64,000 nucleotides of DNA from the NCBI RefSeq assembly GCF_024139115.2, contig NC_085139.1:73203203-73267202 (forward strand), read 5' to 3'. Of this stretch, positions 22,351 to 34,569 are shown piece by piece. Position numbers and translations under genes: made by a program. Within the stretch, counting starts at the first letter, position 1, and each line of letters starts with the position of its first letter. Under the pieces are notes generated by a model that made no database searches, was not told the origin of the DNA, and saw nothing but the letters and a program-made list of their open reading frames with translations. This DNA is from Armigeres subalbatus. Taxonomy: Eukaryota > Arthropoda > Insecta > Diptera > Culicidae.

Positions 22351-23400
22351 TCCTTTTGAGCTCTTCCACATATGTACGCTGCAAATTCTCAGCACGCATA
22401 ACATCAATCATCCCAATCTCAAAGAACCATCAGACGAGACAGCGGTAGGATTCTTAGAAAAGGTTTAATGTGAAATGCGGAGCTGTTCTGATTTTTTTAA
22501 ATAAAATAATCCAATTCATTTGACAATACGGCACGCAATTTCCCCATTTTCCCTTCCGCATTCTGTTTCCATTGCACAAGTTTTTCTCCCTAAATTTCGA
22601 ACATTTTACTAACACATTTCATAACACAGCTCATTCATTAAAGTTCGCATTCAGGCTGTAAAACAGCAGAAAAAAACATAATGTCCGACATTTCACACTC
22701 TTCATTAGGGAAGTGTTTTCAGCGATGTGAAAACTCCCTTTGGAGACAAAACTCGTTACGAAAAAATGACTCGAACATTCTACAGCCCTGGGGAACTGTT
22801 CACAAATTACGTAAGACTATATGAGGTAGGATGGGGTCAGTTGTTACGGTTCGTGCAAATACATTTAATCAAAATAAAAAAAAGTGTGGCGACGGGATCT
22901 TAAATGGTTGTTTTTTTTTGCGTTACGTAACGTCTTAAGAGCCCCCTGGAAGCCAAATGGTCATTCTCGCTACAGTTCACAGGTAGTGCGGTAAATTTCA
23001 TTCAGTAAATCTTGTGCCTGAATAGGCGAGTCAAGTAAGGCACATACCCATAGAGAAGGATCACTGAATTGATAATATTTGGGGTTCTTTTTTCTTACTC
23101 GAACTGGAGTATATTAAACGATTAGAATAAGTGGGTGGTTGCAGGTGGTTAGCGACAGTAATTGACTCAGTGTAGTGTTTATTTATCAGCTATGCAATCG
23201 GAATATCAGCTAAATTAAAACGCTATTTTAATTCTGATTCGACGTCATTGGTCATTTCTCAGTTGATAAAAAAAAATAGAGGAAATCATTGACAAACAAA
23301 ATTTAATTTAATGAATTTTATTGAATAATTTAATGAACTAATGTAAGATGTTGACTAGAAATAGTGAACAAATTCGGCAGACAGCATAAATGATTTCATG
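22351..23400. other. No gene recognised
   Basis: At about 22793-22945 there is a weak inverted pair, GTTCACAAATTACGTAAG / GCGTTACGTAACGTCTTA, resembling the termini of the 8.2-kb MITE in style. Otherwise nothing is supported. Confidence 0.35.
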
Positions 23401-24200
23401 AGGAAATCTGAGCGAATTCCTGGAGGAATCCTGTACAGATTCTGGGAGAAATCCTGACCGGATTCCGGAAGGAATGATCTGTTTGGCCAAATAACCTATT
23501 CGGCCAAATGTCCTATTCGGCCAAATGACCTTTCCGGTCTAATGACCTATTCGGCCGGATGACTTTCGGCCAGATGGGTTTCGGCCTAATGGTTTGTTTG
23601 GCCTAGTGGCCCTTCCCCCTGACCAGATTCCGGGAGGAGTCTTGACCGGATTCGAAAAGGAATCCTGACCGGATTCCAAGAGGAATCCTGACTGCATTCT
23701 AGGAGGAGTCTTATACGGATTTCAGAAGAAATCTTGACCAAATTCCAGGAGGAATCGTTACGGGAGTAATCCTGACCGGAATACGGAAGGAAACCTGTCC
23801 TGATTCCGGGAGGAAACCTGACCGGATTCCGAGAGGAATCCTGATCTGATACAGGGAGGAATCTTGACCGGATTTTGGAGGATCCTGACCGGATTCCGGA
23901 GGGAATCCTGACCGGATTTCGGGAGGAATCCTGACCGGATTCCGGGAGGAACCCTGACCGGATACCAGGAGGAGTCCTGACCGGATTCCAAGAGGAATTC
24001 TTATCTGATTTCAGGAGGAATCGTTATTGGGATTTTGGACGAATTTCAGGAAGTATCCTGACTGCATTCCAGAAGGAGTTTTATACGGATTTCAGTAAAA
24101 ATCATGACCAAATTCCAGAAGGAATCACTATTGGAATCCAAACGAGATTGCAGGAGGATTTTCGACTTGATTCCAGGAGGATTTCCGAATTTATTCCAGG
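23400..24200. repeat. Degenerate flank of the TTCCGGAA minisatellite
   Basis: Diverged copies of the GGATTCCGGxAGGAATCCTG type with variable spacing. They form an old margin to the homogeneous array that begins near 24200. A different array interrupts it at 23475-23625. Confidence 0.85.
23475..23625. repeat. ATTCGGCCAAATGACCT tandem array
   Basis: About seven copies of a ~20-bp unit (TATTCGGCCAAATGACC and variants such as 'ttcggccagatgg', 'tttggcctagtgg'). It lies inside the degenerate margin of the TTCCGGAA array. Same design as the arrays at 2566, 9215, 10598, 12285 and 57648. Confidence 0.85.
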
Positions 24201-27200
24201 AAGAATTTTGACGTGATTCCGGAAAAAATTCTCACCGGTATCCGGAGGGAATCCTCACCGGATTCCGGAGGGAATCCTCACCGAATTCCGGAGGGAATCC
24301 TCACCGGATTCCGGAGGGAATCCTCACCGGATTCCGGAGGGAATCCTCACCGAATTCCGGAGGGAATCCTCACCCAGTACATTCCGGAAGGAATCCTCAC
24401 CGATTTCCGGAAAATATGCTCACCGGATTCCGGAAGGAATGCTCACCGGATTACGGAAGGAATGCTCACTGGATTCCGGAGGAAATCCTCACCTGATTCC
24501 GAAAGGAATCCTCACCTGATTCCGGAAGGAATCCCCACCGGATGTCGGAAGGAATCCTCACCGGATTCCAGAAGGAATCCTCACCGGATTCGGAAGGAAT
24601 CGTCACCGGATTCCGGAAGGAATCCTCACCGGATTCTGGAAGGAATCCTCACCCGGATGTCGGAAGGAATCCTCACCGGATTCCGGAAGGAATCCTCACC
24701 GGATTCCGGAAGGAATCCTCACCGGATTCCGGAAGGAATCCTCACCGGATTCCGGAAGGAATCCTCACCGGATTCCGGAAGGAATCCTCACCGGAAGGAA
24801 GGAAGGATTCCGGAGGGAATCCGAACCGGATTCCGGAGGGAATCCGAACCGGATTCCGGAGGGAATCCGAACCGGATTCCGGAAGGAATCCTCACCGGAT
24901 TCCGGAAGAAATCCTCACCGGATTACGGATGGAATCCTCACCGGATTACGGAGGAAATCCTCACCTGATTCCGAAAGATATTCTCACCGGATTCCGGAAG
25001 GAATCCTCGCCGGATTCCGAAAGGAATCCACAACGGATTCCGGAAGGAATCCTCACCGGATTCCGAAAGGAATCCACAACGGATTCCAGAAGGAATCCTC
25101 AACGGATTCCAGAAGGAATCCTCAACGGATTCCGGAAAGAATCCTCAACGGATTCCGGAAAGAATCCTCAACGGATCCCGGAAGGAATCCTCACTGGATT
25201 CCTGACGAAATCCAGAAGGAATCCTCACCTGATTTTGGAAGGAATCTTTACCGGATTCCGGAAGGAATCCTCACCGGATTTCAAATGAAATCCTGACCGG
25301 ATTCCGAATGGAATCCTCACCGGATTCCGGAAGAAATTCTCACCGGATTCCGGAAGAATCCTCACCAGATTCGGAAGGAATCCTCACCAGATTCGGAAGG
25401 AATCCTCGCAGATTCAGAAGGAATCCTCACCAGATTCCGGAAGAATCCTTACCGGATTCCGGAAGGAATCCTTGCAGATTCCGGAAGGAATCCTCACCGG
25501 ATTCCGGAAGGAATCCTCACCGGATTCCGGAAGGAATCCTCACCAGATTCGGAAGGAATCCTCACCGGATTCGGAAGGAATCCTCACCAGATTCCGGAAG
25601 GAATCCTCACCAGATTCGGAAGGAATCCTCACCAGATTCGGAAGGAATCCTCACCGGATTCCGGAAGGAATCCTCACCGATTCCGGATGGAATCCTCACC
25701 GGATTCCGGAAGGAATCCTTACCGGAATTCGGAAGGAATCCTCACCAGATTCCGGAAGGAATCCTCACCGGATTCCGGAAGGAACCCTCACCAGATTCGG
25801 AAGGAACCCTCACCGGATTCCGGAAGGGAACCCTCACCGGATTCCGGAAGGAACCCTCACCGGATTCCGGAAGGAACCCTCACCGGATTCCGGAAGGAAC
25901 CTCACCAGTTCCGGAAGGAACCCTCACCGGATTCCGGAAGGAACCCTCACCAGTTCCGGAAGGAACCCTCACCGGATTCCGGAAGGAACCCTCACCGGAT
26001 TCCGGAAGGGAACCCTCACCGGATTCCGGAAGGGAACCCTCACCGGATTCCGGAAGGGAACCCTCACCGGATTCCGGAAGAGAACCCTCACGGGATTCCG
26101 GAAGGGAACCCTCACCGGATTCCGGATGGGACCCCTCACCGGATTCCGGCAGGGAACCCTCACCGGATTCCGGAAGGGAATCCTCACCGGATTCCGGAAG
26201 GGAATCCTCACCGGATTCCGGAAGGGAATCCTCACCGGATTCCGGAAGGGAATCCTCACCGGATTCCGGAAGGGAATCCTCACCGGATTCCGGAAGGGAA
26301 TCCTCACCGGATTCCGGAAGGGAATCCTCACCGGATTCCGGAAGGGAATCCTCACCGGATTCCGGAGGGAATCCTCACCGGATTCCGGAGGGAATCCTCA
26401 CCGGATTCCGGAGGGAATCCTCACCGGATTCCGAAGGGAATCCTGACCGGATTCGAAAGGGAATCCTCTCCGAATTCCGGAAGGGAATCCTCGCCGGATT
26501 CCGGAATGGAATTCTCACCGGATTCCGGAAGGGAATCCTTTACCGGATTTCAGAAGGGAATCCTCACCGGATGCCGGAAGGGAATCCTGACCGGATTCCG
26601 GAAGGAATCCTCACCGGATTCCGGAAGGAATCCTCACCGGATTCCGGAAGGAATCCTCACCGGATTCCGGAAGGAATCCTCACTGATTCCGGAAGGAATC
26701 CTCACCAGATTCGGAAGGAACCCCCACCGGATTCCGGAAGGAATCCTCACCGGATTCCGGAAGGAATCCTCACCGGATCCCGGAAGGAATCCTCACCGGA
26801 TTCCGGAAGGAATCCTCACCGGATTCCGGAAGGAATCCTCACCAGATTCCGGAAGGAATCCTCACCAGATTCCGGAAGGAATCTCACCGGATTCCGGAAG
26901 GAATCCTCACCAGATTCGGAAGGAATCCTCACCAGATTCCGGAAGGAATCCTCACCGATTCCGGAAGGAATCCTCACCAGATTCCGGAAGGAATCCTCAC
27001 CAGATTCCGGAAGGAATCCTCACCGATTCCGGAAGAAATCCTAACCAGATTCCGGAAGGAATCCTCACCAGATTCCGGGAGGAATCCTCACCGGATTCCG
27101 GAAGGAATCCTCACCAGATTCCGGAAGGAATCCTCACCGGATTCGGAAGGAATCCTCACCAGATTCCGGAAGGAATCCTCACCAGATTCGGAAGGAATCC

Positions 27201-27308
27201 TCACCAGATTCCGGAAGGAATCCTCACAGATTCGGAAGGAATCCTCACCAGATTCCGGAAGGAATCCTCACCAGATTCCGGAAGGAATCCTCACCAGATT
27301 CGGAAGAG
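24200..27308. repeat. Main TTCCGGAAGGAATCCTCACC minisatellite
   Basis: About 130 tandem copies of a 23-bp unit (GGATTCC, then GGAAGGAATCCTCACC) with a 24-bp variant carrying GGAAGGGAATCC. The 24-bp form is nearly pure at about 25985-26440. Because 23 is not a multiple of three and the unit lacks stops on this strand, every forward frame stays open for hundreds of codons (251, 578 and 704). The apparent peptides (GFRKESSPDSGRNPHRIPEG, or SPDSGRES in the 24-bp block) follow from that. I do not regard them as genes. Confidence 0.95.
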
Positions 27309-27735
27309 GGCCGGAAGCTTCCTTTCAAGAGGCCCGGAAGCCTCCTTTCAAGAGGCCCGGAAGCCTCCTTTTAAGAGGCCCGGAAGGCTCCTTCCAACAG
27401 GCCCGGAAGCCTTCTTTCTAGAAGCCCGGAAGCCTCCTTTCAAGAGCCCGAAAGCCTCCTTTCAAGAGGCCCGGAAGCCTCCTTTCAAGAGGCCCGGAAG
27501 CCTCCTTTCAAGAGGCCCGGAAGCCTCCTTTCAAGAGGCCCGGAAGCCTCCTTTCAAGAGGCCCGGAAGCCTCCTTTCAAGAGGCCCGGAAGCCTCCTCT
27601 CAAGAGGCCCGAAGCCTCCTTTCAAGAGGCCCGGAAGCCTCCTTTCAAGAGGCCCGGAAGCCTCCTTTCAAGAGGCCAGAAGCCTCCTTTCAAGAGGCCC
27701 GAAGCCTCCTTTCAAGAGGCCAGAAACCTTCTTCC
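27309..27735. repeat. 23-bp minisatellite, AGGCCCGGAAGCC type
   Basis: About 18 copies of a 23-bp unit made of AGGCCCGGAAGCC followed by TCCTTTCAAG. It starts exactly where the TTCCGGAA array ends. Its reverse complement differs from the 56.6-57.6 kb unit at one position in the consensus. Confidence 0.95.
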
Positions 27736-28035
27736 GAGATGCGAAAACCTTCTTCGAAAACCTCTTCAAACGGCTCGGAAGACATCTTTCGAGATTATTG
27801 AAAGCCAACGTACAAGAGGCTCAGAAGCGTTCTTTCAAGATGCTTAGAAGAGTTCCTGGTTCGAAAGCCGCTTTTCAAGAGGCTCGAAAGCTTCTCTTCG
27901 AAGCTTCTCTATTCTCAGTATCATTTTTCATATATTTTAGACTTATTATCATTTACAGCAAAAAAAATAGGGGGTACCTCAATTGCTGCAAAAGTCTGAA
28001 GGGGTACCTCTCAAGAAAAAGGTTGAGAACCGCTG

Positions 28036-28345
28036 CCGTATGGGAATCCTCACCGGATTCCGGATGGGAATCCTCACCGGATTCCGGATGGGAATCCTCA
28101 CCGGATTCCGGATGGGAATCCTCACCGGATTCCGCAACAAAACCTCACCGGATTCTGGAAGAGAAACTCCACCTGATTCTAATGGGGAATCCTTACCGAA
28201 TTCCACGAAATCCTTACCGGATCCGGTAAGTTTCTGGACCGGATTCTGGGGGATTCCTAACCAAATTCAATAGGGACTCCTGATTGAATGCGATTAGGAG
28301 TCTTATTCGGATTCTATGAGGAATCCTGAGATTTCTCGAATTGCA
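28036..28345. repeat. Short block of the 24-bp TTCCGGATGGGAATCCTCACC variant
   Basis: Four nearly identical 24-bp units (GGATTCCGGATGGGAATCC) at 28036-28135, then decaying copies to about 28345. It is separated from the main array by about 300 bases of unrelated sequence. Confidence 0.9.
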
Positions 28346-28587
28346 TGGAACTTTGAATTATTCTAGGAAGACTGCTTGATTTTTTTAATAACGAAAAAGG
28401 ATATATAAGAGATTGGTTTTTAATTTAAGGAGAATTCAATAAATTTATTATCGTCAGTGGTTCTCCACTGTTTGTTGTTTTCAAAATTCTATGATGCTCT
28501 GTTTTAATTCCATTATAAAGTTAATTCAAAAGTATATCACATTATTGATAGATTTCTCCACGACATCCCTGATTATTGATAGATTCC

Positions 28588-29157
28588 TCAAGGGACGAAC
28601 GGTGTAGTATTTCTGTAAAAATACTGACCGAACAAGACCGAGTCACATCCTACTTCCATCGCGAATAAATTCGATCCACGCCAGCTACTTATGTTGATCC
28701 AGTTTCCAACTGCATTCCACATATTTTCTTGGGGCACCATCGCAGAAATGTATCTTGTTGCAAATAGTTTACCCCTTTTGTCTCGGCTGGATGCATACAT
28801 TTTGGTGGAACACATGTAGCCGAAATTACCATACTCGAGGGCACAGTCGTCGACGGTCCAGCACCCGCAGCAGTGTCCTAAACTGATTCGAAACTGTACT
28901 GCTTCCATTATCATGCATGCGAATAACTTTCCCTGCCGAGCTTGTACCATCCGGATGCCTTGCGCCCGTACACGGGCGGGTCTTGTTCGCATATATTTGC
29001 AAGAATTTGTTGGGCGTCCCGAGCAAGCCCAAATTCCAAGAGTGTTGCTACAACGCTCCAACCGGTTACCGGTTGGCATTACCACCAGTGCAACAAAAAG
29101 ACTGGAATTCCACTTTTTCCGGGAGTTTTTTTTTCTCTGAAAGCTACGGACTCGCAC
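28588..29157 (-). CDS. Unassigned ORF, 189 codons
   Basis: I do not recognise this product. The minus-strand frame runs from Met at 29157 (MRVRSFQRKKNSRKKW) to a stop at 28588. It begins with a basic stretch and has a hydrophobic patch (SSLFVALVVMP). The C-terminal half is Cys/Trp/Met-rich (GHCCGCWTVDDCALEYGNFG, YMCSTKMYASSRDKRGKLFA, MWNAVGNWINISSWRGSNLF). It is not tandem-repetitive and lies outside every transposon I can recognise, which makes it the longest unexplained frame in the window. A shorter frame on the same strand (28826-29032) and two on the other overlap it, so it may be an exon in a different frame, an old pseudogene, or chance. Low confidence as a gene. Confidence 0.3.
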   Translation of the reverse strand: MRVRSFQRKKNSRKKWNSSLFVALVVMPTGNRLERCSNTLGIWACSGRPTNSCKYMRTRPARVRAQGIRMVQARQGKLFACMIMEAVQFRISLGHCCGCWTVDDCALEYGNFGYMCSTKMYASSRDKRGKLFATRYISAMVPQENMWNAVGNWINISSWRGSNLFAMEVGCDSVLFGQYFYRNTTPFVP

Positions 29158-29220
29158 TATGGAAAGGGAAAAAGGGTTGACGGGGACGCATGTTTATTAT
29201 GCCGACAATACGGGTGTTAA

Positions 29221-31370
29221 AACGAAAAGGAAGGCGATCCGTATGCGATTTCACGGCACATAAAGTGGCACTGACTAGATGGATTTGCTGGCTTTTCTTT
29301 AGAGTCGTGAGTTTTCGGGGATTCTAATTTTGCAGTCAACTAATTTTCTAGTTTTGTGCGATTTTTAATGACTATGAAAACGTTGAGCTGTTGAAGTGTC
29401 TTGTGTCGCCCGTTATATTGTCCACTAATATTTGACAAACAACTTCGAGTATTTAAAAAAGCGTCAATTTGTAATTTGTGAGCTTGTAGTTTTGTGAAAC
29501 TAACGTGTCACCGAAGCAAATCTATAAATTACTTCCAAGTGTCTTGAATTGCAGCAAAATAGTTTCATCGTAACACTATTTAACAATGTTTCATATAATG
29601 ATTTGCAATGAAATGATAATTCCCAGGGCTTACATTTATTTGTAGAGTTTATTGGTGTTTGTTTTGACAGATTTGAAATACATTTTATTGATAAGTATAT
29701 TTCATTGGAGTATAGAAGTATTTCTATATATTCCCATTATAGAAGTTTGCTTTCGATAATTTAACTGAAGTACTTTGATAAATTAGTTTCAGACACGGGC
29801 ATGCAATAGGACCAGAAATAGATTCGTACATAAAAATCCCCATTTCTTCGTAGGGTAAATCACTACTTGGGCCTATGGACCCGGTTCCCGGCTCACTGCA
29901 CAGAAAACTAATGATTTAAACTGTTTGGAAGTCGTAGGTTTATGGTTGATAATTTTAAAAAGTCTCCCATTTATTTTTCACAATACTCAATATTTTCTAT
30001 CACTTGTTTTACTCCTAATTGATTCAATTGTAGAAAATAAAATGTAGAATTCAAATTTCACTCTCCGATGCCACACCACTGAGCCGGAGTGATTCTTTCC
30101 ACTTTTACAAAACGGTATTATCGAATAAACACCTACCTGAAAATCGTCACAGTGCTCGATACAACCATTGCATGAAGCTGTTAATCACCACACCATAATT
30201 CTAAACACCCGCACTTCAATTATTCTTATTTATTCGTTTCACTAGAACTTATTTAAACATACTAGAATACATTTTAAAATGTATTCACAAACCGAACAAA
30301 AATTCACCTCGGCCCAAGAACTTCTAGCCGCACCGTGCTGCCAAAAGGCCAGGATTATAAAAATTATCCTTCATCGTTAATAGGAAAATTGTCTAATATG
30401 TTGACGTTATCATGTTATTTATAGTTCTCTCGATTTTAAAAGGTGAAATAAATATTGTTTTAAAGTATTTGGAAGAAATTTGGATGAGTTTATATATCTT
30501 CTCAACCAAATAAAATGATTATGAATAACACCATCTGGCATCTTGTTGTCGTGGAACGTGCATATTTTTGTTTACATCGCATTTTCTACCGTCCTGAGAG
30601 AGAATGAGAGTAAAATGTTGAGAGATTGAGTGAAATTTTGCTTAGGCCGGGAACTGGTTTTTGTATGCCGGATTGGGAATCGCTATGACTGAAATGAGTG
30701 CTGCACCTCGTTCATTTAAATCAAATAAAAGCTTCTTTGAACGATATTTAGCACGAATAGCTATTTTTAAGCAGAAGTGAACCCCAATGCAGTATTATAC
30801 AGCCTAAAATTTCAGAAAAAGTTGCTGCCTGGCATAAATATCAATTAAATAATGCAGTCGTACGCATGTTAGGCCGGGAATGGGGTAAGAAACCCTATTC
30901 ATTCAACGCAATTTTCCAATTGACGACAGCGCTGATAGCGGGTGTCATCATTTCATTAGCTTCATTACTCCCGTTCATTTCTGGTTGACCGATGGCGTGT
31001 GGCCGGCCAGTGAATCGGATCAAAATTAAAATCTCATTGATCCCTTCAGCGTCGATGGTGATGGCGTCTGATAATGGTGATAATGAGGGATTGGAATTCC
31101 TGACGCTTCAGCCCGGATGATTCCGGTTTCGGGCTATGTCCGGGAATGTGTTATTGGATAAAAAGGGAAAGCGTGGTGATCAAAAAAGGGATGTTAACTT
31201 TCAAGCAAAATCTTGGAAATTTTGAAACCCTGAATATTTTTTTTTCTTTTGTTAATTTAGTAAGTTTTGGTTATTTGGTACAAGTACAAAACAATCAAAT
31301 TTGGGTAAACCAAAATTAGTAAGTAAAGTGTACAATTTTTTACTTTCGTGTTAAAATGTAAGCGAGAATT
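29221..31370. other. No gene recognised
   Basis: AT-rich. Words of the form GGCCGGGAAxxGG recur near 30645 and 30870, and inverted (CCGGTTCCCGGC) near 29880. They hint at an unrecognised element with inverted ends spanning about 29.86-30.9 kb, but the matches are short. Confidence 0.35.
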
Positions 31371-31419
31371 CATTGAATCATTGTTGGCTGTGCTCATGCA
31401 CATTATCTTGGGGTAGTTT

Positions 31420-32160
31420 TCGATCCCTCATCGGCGGTGGTGCAGCAAACAACGGCGCTCGAAACCTTTTGCCTCCCGCAGCGCCGAGGGTACTCTACCA
31501 GTTCCGATTGAGGAAACTTTATCATTTATGGTGCACCGACTACCTCCGGGTATCGCAGTGAACACCTTCGAGATTTGCTCCGAATTTGCCTTCAGGTTGC
31601 AGAGGTGGTTCATCAGTTCCGGTGGTAGATGACGTCCGCTCTGGCAAGCTATAATACCCGAAGCGCTTCCTTCTTTTTTCTTCAGCAGGATAGCCGTTCA
31701 AGTGTTTAGGTCCGTCCGACGATTCCGGTTGGCAGAAGAGCTCCGGTTCACCAGCAATCCGACAGCCCGAAGCCAAACACTGCTTACTGCGTTGGATTTT
31801 CTCCGAACCGACGCTTATTCACTGGTCCCTTCTCCATCTACGCTGTAGCTCCGACAGTATTTAAGTCAAGACTATGCTTACCACATTCAACGTGCCATCC
31901 TCGTGCCACATTCACTCTGCGATGTTGTCCGCGCTTAGGGAAGGCATTCCTTTACGTTTGCGGCAAACCTCGGACAATCGAATACCACCTGCCCGAATAC
32001 CACTCCGTACCTAAGTATCGATGTTGATACTGCCGCCAAAAGTAGCCTAGGCGCGCTTATTTCTGCCTTTCGGACTACCGATGTTCGGCGTGATCCTTGA
32101 CCAGGTTTCAACTGGTCGATCGGCTCCGCCACCAGCATTTTTACCTTTACCTGCGACTAA
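31420..32160 (-). pseudogene. R1-group LINE fragment (RT C-terminal side)
   Basis: The minus-strand frame at 31935-32138 reads QGSRRTSVVRKAEISAPRLL and LLAAVSTSILRYG. This is the segment that follows the RT palm in R1-group LINEs (pattern RR.LLA.VS.SILRYG). The frame at 31540-31776 (PESSDGPKHLNGYPAEEKRR) resembles PESSDRPRHSNHQPAEERRR at 37.9 kb, so both come from one family. Frameshifts throughout; not functional. Confidence 0.65.
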
Positions 32161-33400
32161 CCGGTTATTGTTAAGGTGAAGGTGGGTTGAGTACCAAAAC
32201 AAAGCCTTGAATGTGTTGGTACAATAAAACTGTCATATATTGTAATAGTATTGGTGTAGTATTTATAAAAAAGCAAAGAATAGTTCAAAAATAGTTCAAA
32301 GTGGTTCAAAAAACGACCTAGCTCCACCACGCTCAATCGATTCCGTCCCATGCTCCGAGTGTATGCCAAAAGCCAATTTGAACAAAAACTGATTGGGCAC
32401 AAGCCGGTTCAAGTTCGTATGAAAGCTAAACCTTTCAGTACACTGACTACAGTGCCTCTCCTCCAAACGCTGGCGAAAAGAGAACCCACATAGCTGAATG
32501 AAAACCGCACCTTGGTAAAGATCCATTGATTACGTAACGCAAAAAAAAGCATTTTATACCCCGCTCACTCCTTGGCTCACTTCCATGTCACACTTTTTGT
32601 ATGAAGTATCTGCGCCTGGTGCGATAGATATCACAGACAAATTCTGGCTATTTTGTTGAATTACACGTTTCACTGATGCTTTCCGAGAAGCCTAATTATC
32701 AGGATTTGGCAACCTCGAATAAAATCGACTCACAACTATCGGAACGACAATTCAATATGCATTGTCTATGGAGTCAAAGCTCTTGAATTTTTCATCCAGT
32801 CATATCGTCTACCCCCTCGGCAGGGCCCTATGACGAAGCGCCACAATCAGAATAATGTAAAATTCAACCTCGCCATATCAACTGTCATACAAATCTGAAA
32901 CGACCTGTCCACGGTAAGCCCCTATTCAAACCAGCCCAAATCATCGGAAGACACCCAGAATATGAAACATAGTCGACTGAGCGTGGCGGAGCAAAATCAT
33001 TTTTGAACCACCCTAATTATTAGTTTGCTGCTGCCGCTGCCGGTGTTTACATTCGCTCCGCGATCAGTTTTTATTGGGTTTTTTCGATCAAAAATAGCAG
33101 TTTATATTAAGTTTTTGCTTCAAACAAGATACTGATTTCAAAAGGTGATGTTTAATTGGCATTCCATCAACATTTCGGGCTGCTCATGTGCGGAGAAGTG
33201 TGTGAAAACTTGTTTTTTCAATGCCCTGTAAGAAGAAGTGAAGTGCCCAAGTGAAGTGGTGATAAGCCCACCAAATCGCGAACGGCTATTAAATTGGCAC
33301 GAAGCTGCTGATTTATTCTATAATTCGAGCCGAAATGCAAAGGATTCTTTGAAGAAACATGTTAATTATCACGGGAAGTAATTAAATATGTTGTGAGCAG
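32161..33400. other. No gene recognised
   Basis: No supported gene. ATTACGTAACGCAAAAAAAA near 32529 resembles the reversed TTTTTTGCGTTACGTAACG word near 22915, perhaps the end of a shared repeat. Sequence at 33030-33330 looks like an untranslated leader, but no coding region follows it. Confidence 0.35.
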
Positions 33401-33404
33401 GTTA

Positions 33405-33685
33405 GTAATTTGAATATTAAACTTTTGTTCGATGATGTTCGATGCATTCGAATGTTGGTGGGAGAGGAGTGCGGGAGGTGTGGTAACGACCCGTGGAAGG
33501 TCCGGTGCCATATTGACGGCCATCGTGGTACTCTTCCAACTATGTCCTTAAATCGACATCATCTACGAATCCGTGATACTTCACGCCTTCAAGCAACTTC
33601 AGTGTTAGCACCCGATAGATATCACCTTCCACAGCGTTGGGCCGAGTATGGAACCAGAATTCGGCCCTGTAAGTACCTCCTAAGC
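33405..33685 (-). pseudogene. R1-group LINE fragment (RT palm region)
   Basis: The segment from CATCATCTACGAATCCGTGA to GCGTTGGGCCGAGTATGGAA lines up by eye with 45709-45805 of the R1-group element downstream, in the same minus-strand sense. There it encodes the stretch from GTILGPTLWN to YGFADDVV. Here the frame is destroyed. A palindromic element follows immediately. Confidence 0.6.
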
Positions 33686-33699
33686 AGGAATGGATTATT

Positions 33700-33840
33700 C
33701 GGCATGCAGTCTTTGAAAGTAAACTGAATGATTTATATTTAATAATTGTTTCGGAGTTAGATTTTCACCTTCTTCAGTGCCGAAACGTCGGTAATGGTCG
33801 AATAGAAATCATTCAGCTTTCTTACAACGACTGCATGCCG
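33700..33840. mobile_element. Palindromic MITE (CGGCATGCAGTC arms)
   Basis: CGGCATGCAGTCTTTGAAAG (from 33700) is repeated inverted as far as CTGCATGCCG at 33840, with arms of about 37 bases and a 65-base centre. It lies between R1-group LINE fragments. Confidence 0.75.
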
Positions 33841-34064
33841 AAAACTTAAACATTAATCAATCGATTACAATCGTAGCTCACAAGGATTGTATTTTTTTCT
33901 CTCCTACTGGCGTCCATACGCCTGCGTAGTGGACGTCCTCACGCCTCCCAACTAGCTCACCTTTTGGAGGATTTACTCCGGGTCGAATTACTGCCTTGAT
34001 TTAGCACTACACTTTTTTGAGCTATTTAGCTTTCAGCGTACTCACAATCTACTCAATTTACCCC

Positions 34065-34565
34065 GACAGATGATCTATCATACTGCGACAGAGAGTCCCC
34101 AGGCGGTTGAAGCGCTCCCGATACCGATGGTCCACACCCGTGGATGTTATTACGTTACCGAAACTACTCTTTCACCTGGTCAGCACAGATTCGTTCCAAA
34201 GATTCCGGGTGGAGATAGCTTTCGATTCAATGGTGCCCGACGACCTGAAGCTGGTGCATTCGCACGCCATGGACTACGTCACCGGCGGTGTATCTAGCCT
34301 ACTCCGATGACCTGCTTTCCCATGTCCTTGAGCCACTCAGTTCCCAACTGAGTTGTTTAGTCGAATAGTCCCCGACGGAGGATCTATCTCACTCCGACGA
34401 GAAGTTTCCAGGAGAATGAGTTCCTCCGTAGCCGACCGTAATGTCACGTTCTGCGGTTTCGCGTTATGGATTGATGCCTGCCGTAATGGGGCGCTAGCCA
34501 AGCCTCCCTCTGTCTCGTAGATCAGTTCTTGAATCTTAAAGTAGCTTTCCAAAATCGTGGAAAGT
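34065..34565 (-). pseudogene. Probable R1-group LINE fragment
   Basis: The minus-strand frame at 34337-34552 (ESYFKIQELIYETEGGLASA) resembles the R1-group segment just upstream of the RT catalytic box. The word ESYFK also occurs in the 37.2-kb fragment. The 34065-34335 part keeps no clear frame. Evidence is similarity of short words only. Confidence 0.45.
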
Positions 34566-34569
34566 GGAT

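Noticed and set aside
24213..27801. ORFs of 251, 248, 578, 324 and 704 codons as repeat-rich proteins
   Set aside because: They overlap each other in all three + frames and follow the 23/24-bp unit exactly. The lack of stops is explained by the unit itself.
23400..28345. CRISPR array
   Set aside because: Units are contiguous with no unique spacers, and the window is eukaryotic.
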